A stretch of DNA of 64,000 bases. It comes from Hamadaea flava. Its GTDB lineage: Bacteria; Actinomycetota; Actinomycetes; Mycobacteriales; Micromonosporaceae. The notes beneath the pieces were generated by a model. That model was given only the letters and a program-made list of their open reading frames with translations. It did not search any database and was not told the origin of the DNA. Numbering within the stretch: the first letter of the stretch is position 1; every line of letters begins with the position of its first letter. This document shows positions 1 to 8,333 of this stretch, piece by piece. The stretch spans positions 2,728,001 to 2,792,000 of the forward strand of contig NZ_JAMZDZ010000001.1 in assembly GCF_024172085.1 (NCBI RefSeq), given 5' to 3'. Both the position numbers and the translations under genes were made by a program.

Positions 1-14
1 TCCATGATCAACGC
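1..14. repeat. Partial copy of a GATC hairpin repeat, cut by the window edge
   Basis: The first bases, TCCATGATCAACGC, match the right arm of the inverted-repeat elements found whole at 38062-38125 and 61218-61282. The bases that follow (GCGGCGG) instead resemble the reverse complement of the 40-bp repeats near 3210-3260. The left arm would lie outside the window, so this is a likely but unproven third copy. Confidence 0.35.
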
Positions 15-118
15 GGCGGAGGCTTCCGATAAGCGCGTCCATGGCGCGATCTGCGGTTTTGCCGATCAAATGGGTGGGTAGCAGGCAGTATGGGAAGGAG
101 ACGACAGAAAGGGCGACC

Positions 119-1168
119 ATGCTCGCGTTGACCGTCCGTCCCGGACAAGCCGATTCGCTGGAACTCAGTGACATGCCCGAGCCGCAGCCCGGCCCGGGTG
201 AGCTGCTCGTCGACGCGGTCGCCGTGGGCGTCTGCGGCACCGACCGGGAGATCGCCGACGCCGAGTACGGCTGGGCGCCGGCCGGCGAGGATCGGCTCAT
301 CCTCGGCCATGAGTCGCTGGGCCGCGTACGCACCGCGCCCGCCGGATCTGGTTTCGCCGAAGGCGATCTGATCGTCGGAGTGGTGCGGCGGCCCGACCCG
401 AAGCCGTGCGGCGCCTGCGCCCGGGGCCAGTTCGACATGTGCCGCAACGGCGAGTACACCGAGCGCGGCATCAAGGAGATCCACGGCTACGCCAGCCAAC
501 GCTGGACCGTCGAGCCGGAGTACGCCGTGAAGCTGCCCACCGAGCTGGGCGAGGCCGGTGTGCTCATGGAACCGACCTCGGTCGTGGCCAAGGCGTGGGA
601 ACAGATCGACCGGATCGGCGGCCGAGCCTGGTACGAGCCGCACACCGTGCTGATCACCGGGGCCGGCCCGATCGGGTTGCTCGCCGCGTTGCTCGGTGTG
701 CAGCGCGGGCTCGACGTCCACGTGCTGGACATCGTCACCGACGGCCCGAAACCGGCGGCGGTGGCCGCGCTGGGCGCGACCTATCACAGCGAGCCGATGG
801 ACCGGCTGACCGAGCGGCTCAACCCCGACGTCATCGTCGAGGCGACCGGAGTGTCCTCCCTGGTCATCGAGGCCATCAGCGGCACCGCCGAGTACGGCAT
901 CGTCTGCCTGACCGGAGTGTCCGTGGCCGGCCGGAAGATCAGCGTCGACATCGGCGGCGCCAACCGGTCCATGGTGCTGGAGAACGACGTGGTCGTCGGC
1001 TCGGTCAACGCCAACCTCAGCCACTTCCAGCAGGCGGCCGACGCTCTCACCCGGGCTGACCGGACGTGGCTGGAATCGCTCATCACCTCGCGCAGCTCGC
1101 TGCAGAACTACGCCCACGCCTTCGAACCCGATCCGAACGGGATCAAGCATGTGATCGACATTTCCTGA
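119..1168 (+). CDS. Zinc-dependent glucose 1-dehydrogenase (MDR family)
   Basis: A 349-residue medium-chain alcohol dehydrogenase of the glucose dehydrogenase type, expected to oxidise glucose to gluconolactone with NAD(P)+. Catalytic zinc residues are visible as Cys39 (VCGTD) and His64-Glu65 (GHE). A Cys-rich lobe (Cys97, Cys100, Cys108) matches the structural-zinc loop, although a fourth cysteine is not obvious. The Rossmann motif ITGAGPIGLL lies near residue 180. The reading frame is open upstream to 41, but the ATG at 119 is chosen because the protein family begins here and purine-rich sequence (AAGGAG at 95-100, GAAAGGG just before the start) precedes it. The next gene, a debranching-type glucosidase, begins 21 bases downstream, so the two probably form one sugar-metabolism transcript. 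Substrate specificity is inferred from the family. Confidence 0.85.
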   Translation: MLALTVRPGQADSLELSDMPEPQPGPGELLVDAVAVGVCGTDREIADAEYGWAPAGEDRLILGHESLGRVRTAPAGSGFAEGDLIVGVVRRPDPKPCGACARGQFDMCRNGEYTERGIKEIHGYASQRWTVEPEYAVKLPTELGEAGVLMEPTSVVAKAWEQIDRIGGRAWYEPHTVLITGAGPIGLLAALLGVQRGLDVHVLDIVTDGPKPAAVAALGATYHSEPMDRLTERLNPDVIVEATGVSSLVIEAISGTAEYGIVCLTGVSVAGRKISVDIGGANRSMVLENDVVVGSVNANLSHFQQAADALTRADRTWLESLITSRSSLQNYAHAFEPDPNGIKHVIDIS

Positions 1169-1189
1169 CACACCCCCGGGGAGGCGCCC

Positions 1190-3187
1190 ATGCCCGACCG
1201 TCAGATCAACATCCTCCAAGGCCGCACGTTCATGGTCAGCGACGAGCGCGGCGACGTGGCCCCCAACTACGACCTCCCGGGCGGCTTGTTCTTCCGGGAC
1301 ATGCGCCACCTGTCGCGCTGGGAGCTGCGGCTCAACGGCCGCCCGCTCGCCGCGCTGTCGGGCCAGCCCGTCGAGTACGACGAGGCGGTCTTCTACCTCC
1401 AGCAACCGACCGGCACCGTGTACCTGAACCCGTCGCTGTCCGTGCTGCGCCGCCGGCATGTCGGCGAAGGCGTACAGGAGCAGCTCACGGTCACCAACCA
1501 TGGGGCGCGGCCCGCGGTCCTCGAACTCTCGCTGCTGTTCGAGGCCGACTTCGCCGACATCTTCGAGGTCAAGGACAAGCAGGGCAAGACCGGCCGGCAC
1601 TACCGGCGCATCGAGAAGGGCGCGGTCGTGCTCGGCTACGAGCGCGGCGAGTTCCGGCGCGAGACCCGCATCAAGGCGCCGGGTGCGCGCTTCACCGAGC
1701 AATCCATGTCGTACGCCTTGGAGCTGGCCGCGACGGAGACGTGGAGTACGGAGATCGAGATCTCGGTGGCGACCGCCGCGATCCGGCCCGTCCCGCACCT
1801 GGACCATCGGCCGCAGATGCCGGTGAGTCTGGAGGACTGGCTGGCGCAGGCCCCGGAGCTGGACACCGACTGGGACGATCTGGTGCACACCTATCGGCGC
1901 AGTCTCATCGACCTGGCGGCGTTGCGGTTCTATCCGGACACCGTGCCGGACGCTTCGCTGCCGGCCGCCGGGTTGCCCTGGTTCATGGCGCTGTTCGGGC
2001 GTGACAGCCTGATCGTGGGCTACCAGACCCTCCCGTACGCCCCGGAGTTGTGCCGGACGACGTTGCGAGCGCTCGCCGCCCAGCAGGCGTCCACGATGGA
2101 CGACATCCGCGACGCCGAACCGGGCAAGATCCTGCACGAGCTGCGGCACGGCGAGCTGACCTACTTCGGCCAGCGCCCGCAGTCGCCCTACTACGGCAGT
2201 GCCGACAGCACGCCGCTGTTCTTGATCGTGCTCGACGAGTACCACCGGTGGACCGGCGACAGCGCGACGGTCCGCGACCTGGAACCGCACGCCCGAGCGG
2301 CGATCCAGTGGATGCGGGAGTTCGGGGACGCCGACGGCGACCTGTTCATCGAGTACGCCACCCGCAATCCCGAGCAGGGCCTGGTCAACCAGTGCTGGAA
2401 GGACTCGTGGAACGCGATCGTGCACCCGGACGGGACGCTCGCCACCCTGCCCCGGGCCACCTGCGAGATCCAGGGGTACGCCTACGACGCCCGGCTGCGG
2501 GCGGCCCGGCTGGCCCGGGACTGCTGGAACGATCCCGCGCTGGCGTCCACACTGGAGGCCGAGGCGGCGGCGTTGCAAGAACGGTTCGTCGACGCCTTCT
2601 GGCTGCCCGACGAGGGGTTCTACGCACTGGCCTTGGACGGCCAGAAACGCCCGGTGCCCACGCTCACCTCGAACGTCGGCCACCTGTTGTGGAGTGGGAT
2701 CATCCCGCCGGCCCACGCGGCATCGGTGGTGGGGCACCTGATGGGTCCGGCGATGTTCTCCGGCTGGGGCGTACGCACGCTCGCCGACGGGCTGACCGCG
2801 TACAACCCGATGGAGTATCACAACGGGACGGTGTGGCCGCACGACAACGCCATCGTCGCCGCCGGGCTCGCCCGGTACGGCTTCCGTGCGGAGGCGGCCG
2901 TGATCGCGGAGGCGATGCTGACGGCGGCTGCGCTATCGGGGTTCCGCCTGCCCGAGGCGCTCATCGGGACGGCCCGCGACCTGACGGAGATCCCGATCGC
3001 GTACCCGTCGGCGTGTTCGCCGCAGGCCTGGGCCGCCGGTACGCCGCTGATGCTGCTGCGGACGCTGCTCGGCCTGGAACCGGACGGGGACCAGCTGACC
3101 GCCGACCCGTACCTGCCGTCGCGCTGCGCCCGGCTGATGCTGCGCGGCGTACCGGGCGCATGGGGGAAGGCCGACGCGGGGATCTGA
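1190..3187 (+). CDS. Glycogen debranching / amylo-alpha-1,6-glucosidase family protein
   Basis: A 665-residue cytoplasmic protein. Residues 1-190 look like the N-terminal bis-domain of glycogen-debranching enzymes (FFRDMRHLSRWEL near residue 30). Residues 240-620 form an (alpha/alpha)6 glucosidase-like domain. The segment PWFMALFGRDSLI (about residue 265) carries the Asp-containing GRDS motif and YHNGTVWPHDNA (about 545) carries the second acidic/aromatic motif seen in such enzymes. It should hydrolyse an alpha-glucosidic bond in glycogen, trehalose or related sugars; the exact substrate cannot be read from sequence. It follows the glucose dehydrogenase by 21 bases with a GGGGAGG ribosome site, consistent with release of glucose followed by its oxidation. 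Confidence 0.8.
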   Translation: MPDRQINILQGRTFMVSDERGDVAPNYDLPGGLFFRDMRHLSRWELRLNGRPLAALSGQPVEYDEAVFYLQQPTGTVYLNPSLSVLRRRHVGEGVQEQLTVTNHGARPAVLELSLLFEADFADIFEVKDKQGKTGRHYRRIEKGAVVLGYERGEFRRETRIKAPGARFTEQSMSYALELAATETWSTEIEISVATAAIRPVPHLDHRPQMPVSLEDWLAQAPELDTDWDDLVHTYRRSLIDLAALRFYPDTVPDASLPAAGLPWFMALFGRDSLIVGYQTLPYAPELCRTTLRALAAQQASTMDDIRDAEPGKILHELRHGELTYFGQRPQSPYYGSADSTPLFLIVLDEYHRWTGDSATVRDLEPHARAAIQWMREFGDADGDLFIEYATRNPEQGLVNQCWKDSWNAIVHPDGTLATLPRATCEIQGYAYDARLRAARLARDCWNDPALASTLEAEAAALQERFVDAFWLPDEGFYALALDGQKRPVPTLTSNVGHLLWSGIIPPAHAASVVGHLMGPAMFSGWGVRTLADGLTAYNPMEYHNGTVWPHDNAIVAAGLARYGFRAEAAVIAEAMLTAAALSGFRLPEALIGTARDLTEIPIAYPSACSPQAWAAGTPLMLLRTLLGLEPDGDQLTADPYLPSRCARLMLRGVPGAWGKADAGI

Positions 3188-3208
3188 CCAACCTCGGCCC
3201 TCTCACCC

Positions 3209-3362
3209 GCCGCGTTGATCGTCGGCCGCCGCCAATCATGGCCCCCCCGCCGCGTTGATCGTCGGCCGCCGCCGATCTTGGCGGTCGGCACCTCCATGAT
3301 CGTCGGCCACCGCCGAACAACTAGCTCTGAGCGGCAAGATTGTCGGCCGCCGCCGATCTTGA
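3209..3362. repeat. Four imperfect tandem 40-bp repeats with GATC hairpins
   Basis: Four copies of a unit centred on GATCGTCGGCCGCCGCC occur with GATC (or GATT) at 3217, 3257, 3298 and 3338, a period of 40-41 bases. Copies 2 and 4 end in GATCTTG. Copy 4 begins with CAAGATT, so it can pair with its own end (CAAGAT with ATCTTG). The array fills the gap between the debranching enzyme stop and the threonine synthase start. Its function is not known; it could be a transcript-end or leader structure or a protein-binding array. Confidence 0.8.
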
Positions 3363-3394
3363 AACAGCCCGAGGAGGCGGACGATGATGGCCTC

Positions 3395-4561
3395 ATGTTC
3401 CTGACCCACCTCGACTGCCCTCGCTGCGGCGCGCAGCATGACGCCGATCGGCCGCAGAACCTGTGCACCTGCGGTTCTCCCCTGCTGGCCCGCTACGACC
3501 TGCCCGCGATCGCGAACGCGGTCGAGCCGGGTGACGTCGAGCGGCGGGGCGCGGACCTGTGGCGGTATCGGGAACTGCTGCCGGTCCGCTCGGCCGAGCA
3601 CGTCACGACCCTCGGTGAGGGCTGGACGCCGCTGTGGCCCGCCGCCCGCTACGGTCCCGCGATCGGGCTGAACCGGCTGCTGGTCAAGGACGAGGGCCTC
3701 CTGCCGACCGGCGCCTTCAAGGCGCGGGGTGCCGCGGTCGGCGTATCCCGGGCGCGGGAGCTGGGCATCCGGCACGTGGCGATGCCGACCAACGGCAACG
3801 CGGGCGCGGCCTGGGCGACGTACGCCGCCCGCGCCGGGCTCGCCGCCACGATCGCCATGCCCCATGGTGCGCCGGTCATCACGCGGCAGGAGTGCCTGGT
3901 CGCTGGGGCGGATCTGCACCTGGTCGAGGGCGTCATCAGCGACGCCGGGCGGCTCATCGCGGCTCTGATCGCCGACGCCGACGGGGCGATCTTCGACGTC
4001 TCCACGCTCAAGGAGCCCTACCGCATCGAGGGCAAGAAGACGATGGGGCTGGAGATCGCCGAGCAGCTGGGCTGGCGTACGCCGGACGTCATCCTGTATC
4101 CGACCGGCGGCGGCGTCGGGCTCATCGGCATCCACAAGGCGCTGCTCGAACTGCGTACGCTCGGCTGGTTGCAAGGCGAGCTGCCCCGGTTGGTGGCGGT
4201 GCAGTCGACCGGCTGCGCGCCGGTGGTGAAGGCGTACGACGCGGGACTTCGTCAGGTCGAGGCGTGGCCCGACGCGTCCACTGTGGCCTTCGGCATCAAC
4301 GTGCCCAAGCCGCTTGGCGACGAGCTGATCCTCGACGCGATCGCCGAGAGCGACGGCACCGCGATCGCCGTCGACGACGCCGACATGCTGGCGGATCTAC
4401 GGGAGTTCGGGCGGCTCGAAGGGCTCATGCTCTGCCCGGAGGGCGCCACCTGCCTGACCGCCGCCCGGCTGCTGCGCGAACGCGGCTGGCTCGGCGCCGA
4501 CGACGAGGTGGTCCTGCTCAACACCGGCGCGGGCGTCAAATACCCCCTCGATCTCGCCTGA
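3395..4561 (+). CDS. thrC: Threonine synthase
   Basis: A 388-residue PLP enzyme (fold type II) expected to convert O-phosphohomoserine to threonine and phosphate. An N-terminal zinc-ribbon-like segment has Cys8, Cys11, Cys24 and Cys26. The PLP lysine is Lys109 in the motif LPTGAFKARG. The phosphate-binding PTGGGVGL motif is near residue 235 and NTGAGVKYP lies at the C-terminus. The frame is open upstream through the repeat array, but the translation there is repeat-like, so the ATG at 3395 (GAGGAGG at 3371-3377, rather far upstream) is preferred. No other threonine pathway genes are adjacent. A related PLP lyase such as a cysteate synthase-type paralogue cannot be wholly excluded. Confidence 0.85.
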   Translation: MFLTHLDCPRCGAQHDADRPQNLCTCGSPLLARYDLPAIANAVEPGDVERRGADLWRYRELLPVRSAEHVTTLGEGWTPLWPAARYGPAIGLNRLLVKDEGLLPTGAFKARGAAVGVSRARELGIRHVAMPTNGNAGAAWATYAARAGLAATIAMPHGAPVITRQECLVAGADLHLVEGVISDAGRLIAALIADADGAIFDVSTLKEPYRIEGKKTMGLEIAEQLGWRTPDVILYPTGGGVGLIGIHKALLELRTLGWLQGELPRLVAVQSTGCAPVVKAYDAGLRQVEAWPDASTVAFGINVPKPLGDELILDAIAESDGTAIAVDDADMLADLREFGRLEGLMLCPEGATCLTAARLLRERGWLGADDEVVLLNTGAGVKYPLDLA

Positions 4562-4580
4562 CGGCCACACCGCCCAGGAA

Positions 4581-5534
4581 TCAGCACGGATGCACTTCCG
4601 GGTGGGCGTACCACCAGGGTGCGTAGGCGGGGCTGGCGGTGGCGGCCTCGGCGTAAGCCTTCGCGGCCGCGCCGTAGATCGCGCCGGCTCGCGCGTCGGT
4701 GATGGACTGGCGACGCCAGGCGAACACCAGCCGCATGCCGAGCGGGTCGCCGGTCAGCCGCCGGATCGCGATGCCGCCCAACGGGTTGGAGGACGGTTCG
4801 ACGAGCTGCACCGCCTGGCCGGAGCTGATGAGCGGGCGTCCGCCGCCGCTGGGCACCTGATAGCGGATCTTCGGCTCGAAGCCGGCGTCGTGGCACGCCG
4901 TACGCAAGGAGGTGAGCGAGCCGTCGTCGGCTCCTGGCGGGCAGATCCAGAACTCGTCGCGAAGGTCGGCCAGCTCGATGTCGTCCCGGACCGCCAGCGG
5001 GTGCTGGGCGGAGATGGCCAGGAGCACCGGCAGCCGCGGGATGAACGTGCGTTGCGCCAGGTCGCTCGCGAGCGGTACGCCTTGGTCTTCCATGAATCCG
5101 ATGAGCGCGATGTCGAGGCGGCGATGGGCCAGCGCTTGGGCGAGGACGACGGCCGACGGTTCGACCTGCAGGGCGAACTCGGTGTCGGGTAAGGCTTGCC
5201 GCACGTAGGTCAGCATGCTTCCGACGCATTCCATGTGGGCGGAGCCGAGCAGGATCTCCCGGTTCTTGCGATCGCCGTGGGTGATGCTGCCGATGAAGCC
5301 GTCGAGTTCGCTCAGCACCAGCCGGGCGCGGGCGGCGGCCTGTTCCCCCAGTGCGGTGGGCTGGATGCCGGTGCGGCCGCGGACGAACAGCGGCCCGCCG
5401 ACCGATCGTTCGATGCGTTGCAGCAGCGTGGTCAGGGCAGGCTGGGTGATGCCCAGGTGAACGGCGGCTTTCGACAGGCTCCCGGCGTCGGCGATGGCGC
5501 AGATGGCACGCAGGTGGCGGATCTCCAGATCCAT
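4581..5534 (-). CDS. LysR-family transcriptional regulator
   Basis: A 317-residue regulator. An N-terminal winged helix-turn-helix (residues 3-62; AGSLSKAAVHLGITQPALTT is the recognition region) is followed by a periplasmic-binding-like effector domain (about 90-295). It is transcribed away from the collagenase gene, whose start lies 154 bases to the right. LysR regulators often control a divergent neighbour, so collagenase control is a reasonable guess. The effector ligand is unknown. Its stop lies 19 bases from the convergent threonine synthase stop. Confidence 0.9.
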   Translation of the reverse strand: MDLEIRHLRAICAIADAGSLSKAAVHLGITQPALTTLLQRIERSVGGPLFVRGRTGIQPTALGEQAAARARLVLSELDGFIGSITHGDRKNREILLGSAHMECVGSMLTYVRQALPDTEFALQVEPSAVVLAQALAHRRLDIALIGFMEDQGVPLASDLAQRTFIPRLPVLLAISAQHPLAVRDDIELADLRDEFWICPPGADDGSLTSLRTACHDAGFEPKIRYQVPSGGGRPLISSGQAVQLVEPSSNPLGGIAIRRLTGDPLGMRLVFAWRRQSITDARAGAIYGAAAKAYAEAATASPAYAPWWYAHPEVHPC

Positions 5535-5688
5535 AGGCCGATGTTATAGCGATTGGAATGACTACAGGGCGATCGCCCATGTCAGGGTTCCCGTGGATGA
5601 AGTCAGCTCTTTCGATGCCAAATCGAGTTGGCGCGGCCAGTTCGGCCGACTTCGACCATCCCCGTCCCCCAGAACCCCGGAGCCTCCT

Positions 5689-8229
5689 ATGCGACTTCCT
5701 CGCAGCAGACCTCTCCTTGCCCTGATAGCCGCCGCCGCGATGACGCTGCCGACCGTGCAGGCGCCCATCCCGGCGGCGGCCGGTCCAGCGCCGCAGACGT
5801 CCGCGGCGACGGCCCACGGTCCCGCGCCGTCGGCGGCGTCGACGGGAAGCGGCAGCGCGCATGTGCGATCGGGAGCCCAGCCGATCCAGGACCGCGCGCC
5901 TCGCCCGGCCACCACTGATGCCGTACGCCAGAGCTACGACAACCCGCAGACCACGCCCCGGCAGAACCGTCCGTCGACGGCTAGGTCGTCCGTCACCGCC
6001 GCGGCCGCCTGCAACGTCGCCGACTTCACGAGCCGCACCGGCAGCGCGCTCGTGCAGCAGATCAAGGCGTCGACGACCGACTGCGTCAACACCCTTTTCA
6101 CGCTGACCGGCAGCGACGCGTACTACGCCTTCCGGGAGGCGCAGATGGCCGGCGTCGCCTACGGATTCCGGGACAACGCCGGGTCCTATGCCGGTGACAA
6201 CGCCACCGGCACGGCGCAGCTGGTGCTGTACCTGCGGGCCGGCTACTACGTCCAGTACTACAACGCCTCCACGGTCGGCAGTTACGGCGTCACGCTCCAG
6301 ACCGCGATCCGAGCCGGGCTGGACGCCTTCTTCGCCAACGGCCACTCCGGCGACGTCAACGACGCGAACGGGGAAACCCTCGCCGAGGCGGTCACGCTCA
6401 TCGACAGCGCCGTGGAGAACGCTCGGTACATCTATTTCGTCAAGCGTCTCCTCGCGAACTACACCAACGCGTACAACGCGTATTGGTGGATGCGCAACGC
6501 CGTGAACAACGTCTTCACGGTCACCTTCCGCGGCCACCAGGTGCCCGCGTTCGTCAGCGCGGTGCAGTCCGATCCCAGCCTGATCGATTCGCTCTACAAC
6601 TTCGCGTCCGCGCATCGCGATCTGCTGGGCACGGACAACAGCTTCCTGACCTCCAACGCCGGCCGGGAACTCGGCCGATTCCTTCAGCACACGGCGTTGC
6701 AGTCGCGCGTTCGGCCACTGGCTCTCGGGCTGCTCGGCATCAGCGCGATCACCGGCACGACCGCGCCGCTGTGGGTGGGCGTGGCTGAGATGACCGACTA
6801 CTACGACCAGGCCAACTGCGCCTACTACGGCACCTGTGACCTGGCTGCGCGGCTCGCGAGCGCCGTGCTCACGGTGACCTACGCCTGCGGATCGAGCATC
6901 ACGATCAAGGCGCAGGACATGACGTCCAGTCAGCTGTCGGCCAGCTGCACGAGCCTGACCAGCCAGGACGCCTACTTCCACAGCGTGGTCGCCGACAGCG
7001 GCGCGGTCGCCAACGACTACAACACCGACATCGAGGTGGTGGTGTTCGACTCGAGCACCGACTACCAGACCTACGCCGGCGCGATGTACGGCATCGACAC
7101 CAACAACGGCGGCATGTATCTGGAAGGCGACCCGGCGAACTCGGCCAACCAGGCCCGGTTCATCGCGTACGAGGCCGAGTGGGTGCGCCCGGCTTTCGAG
7201 ATCTGGAATCTCAACCACGAGTACACCCACTACCTCGACGGCCGCTTCGACATGTACGGCGACTTCAGTGCGGGCGTCACCACGCCGACGATCTGGTGGA
7301 TCGAGGGATTCGCCGAGTACATCTCGTACTCGTACCGCAACGTCGCCTACGACGCCGCCATCGCCGAGGCGGCGACCGGCACGTACGCGTTGAGCACCCT
7401 GTTCGACACGACGTACAGCAACGACACGACGCGCATCTACCGATGGGGCTACCTGGCCGTGCGCTACCTGCTCCAGTCCCATCGATCGGACATGACGACG
7501 GTGCTGAACTACTACCGCAGCGGCAACTGGACCGCGGCGCGCACCTACCTCACCAGCACCATCGGTACCCGCTACAACGCCGACTGGTACACCTGGCTGG
7601 CGGCTTGCGCGGCCGGCGCCTGCGGCGGCTCCACGCCGACCAACAACCCGCCGACCGCCTCGTTCACCACCACGACCAGCGGTCTGACGGCGACCTTCAC
7701 CGACCGCTCGACGGACAGCGACGGCACCGTCGCCTCCCGCCGGTGGACGTTCGGCGACGGCACGTCCTCCACGGCGACCAACCCCAGCAAGACGTACGCG
7801 GCCGCCGGCGCCTACACGGTGACCCTCACCGTGACCGACGACGACGGCGCGACCGGCACCACCTCGGCGACGGTCACCGTCGGCGGCGGTGGCGGGATGA
7901 CCGAGTGCACCAACTCCGACGTGCGCCAGCTGGACCGCAACTGCCGGCGCAGCAACCTGTCGGCGACCACCGGCAACTACTCCTACCTCTACATCTACCT
8001 GCCGGCCGGCGTCAGCCGGCTCACGATCACCGCCTCGGGCGGCTCCGGCAACGCCGACCTCTACTACAACAGCAGCAGCTGGGCGACCACCAGCTCGTAC
8101 ACGAGCCGCTCGACCGCCGGCGGCAACACCGAGAGCCTGACCATCACCAATCCACCCGCCGGCTACAACTACATCAGCCTGTACGCGGTCTCCGGCTTCA
8201 GCGCCGTGACCGTCGCGACCCAGTACTGA
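5689..8229 (+). CDS. Secreted M9-family collagenase with PKD and PPC domains
   Basis: An 846-residue exported zinc metalloprotease predicted to degrade collagen or gelatin outside the cell. A Sec-type signal (MRLPRSRPLLALIAAAA) is followed by a long Ala/Pro/Ser-rich pro-region. An M9 N-terminal helical activator region spans about residues 105-400. The catalytic domain contains HEYTH at residues 510-514 and the distal glutamate in WWIEGFAE (Glu539). A PKD domain (about 655-735, ending WTFGDGTS...YTVTLTV) and a C-terminal PPC-type domain (about 740-846) are the usual collagen-binding accessories of Clostridium and Streptomyces enzymes. The upstream open frame back to 5494 overlaps the LysR promoter and lacks family similarity, so the ATG at 5689 (after CGGAGCCTCCT) is used. 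A strong hairpin follows the stop. Confidence 0.92.
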   Translation: MRLPRSRPLLALIAAAAMTLPTVQAPIPAAAGPAPQTSAATAHGPAPSAASTGSGSAHVRSGAQPIQDRAPRPATTDAVRQSYDNPQTTPRQNRPSTARSSVTAAAACNVADFTSRTGSALVQQIKASTTDCVNTLFTLTGSDAYYAFREAQMAGVAYGFRDNAGSYAGDNATGTAQLVLYLRAGYYVQYYNASTVGSYGVTLQTAIRAGLDAFFANGHSGDVNDANGETLAEAVTLIDSAVENARYIYFVKRLLANYTNAYNAYWWMRNAVNNVFTVTFRGHQVPAFVSAVQSDPSLIDSLYNFASAHRDLLGTDNSFLTSNAGRELGRFLQHTALQSRVRPLALGLLGISAITGTTAPLWVGVAEMTDYYDQANCAYYGTCDLAARLASAVLTVTYACGSSITIKAQDMTSSQLSASCTSLTSQDAYFHSVVADSGAVANDYNTDIEVVVFDSSTDYQTYAGAMYGIDTNNGGMYLEGDPANSANQARFIAYEAEWVRPAFEIWNLNHEYTHYLDGRFDMYGDFSAGVTTPTIWWIEGFAEYISYSYRNVAYDAAIAEAATGTYALSTLFDTTYSNDTTRIYRWGYLAVRYLLQSHRSDMTTVLNYYRSGNWTAARTYLTSTIGTRYNADWYTWLAACAAGACGGSTPTNNPPTASFTTTTSGLTATFTDRSTDSDGTVASRRWTFGDGTSSTATNPSKTYAAAGAYTVTLTVTDDDGATGTTSATVTVGGGGGMTECTNSDVRQLDRNCRRSNLSATTGNYSYLYIYLPAGVSRLTITASGGSGNADLYYNSSSWATTSSYTSRSTAGGNTESLTITNPPAGYNYISLYAVSGFSAVTVATQY

Positions 8230-8250
8230 CGCCGCTGAACCGATCCCGCC

Positions 8251-8282
8251 GCGGGGGCCTGCTCGACCGAGCCGGCCCCCGC
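8251..8282 (+). terminator. Strong stem-loop after the collagenase gene
   Basis: GCGGGGGCC (8251-8259) pairs with GGCCCCCGC (8274-8282), with an inner GCTC/GAGC stem. It begins 22 bases past the collagenase stop. There is no U-tract, as is common in high-GC actinomycetes. Confidence 0.65.
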
Positions 8283-8333
8283 CGACTGCGTTAAGGCTTC
8301 ACAGGTGGAGTGTCGTGCCGGTAAGGTCTTCAC

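Noticed and set aside
8-2842. 944-codon open frame on the minus strand
   Set aside because: It is a GC-rich shadow of the glucose dehydrogenase and debranching genes, with low-complexity Arg/Gly/Val-rich translation and no domain.
4252-7482. 1076-codon minus-strand frame across thrC, LysR and collagenase
   Set aside because: Frame shadow of three well-supported genes; the product is Arg/Pro-rich without motifs.
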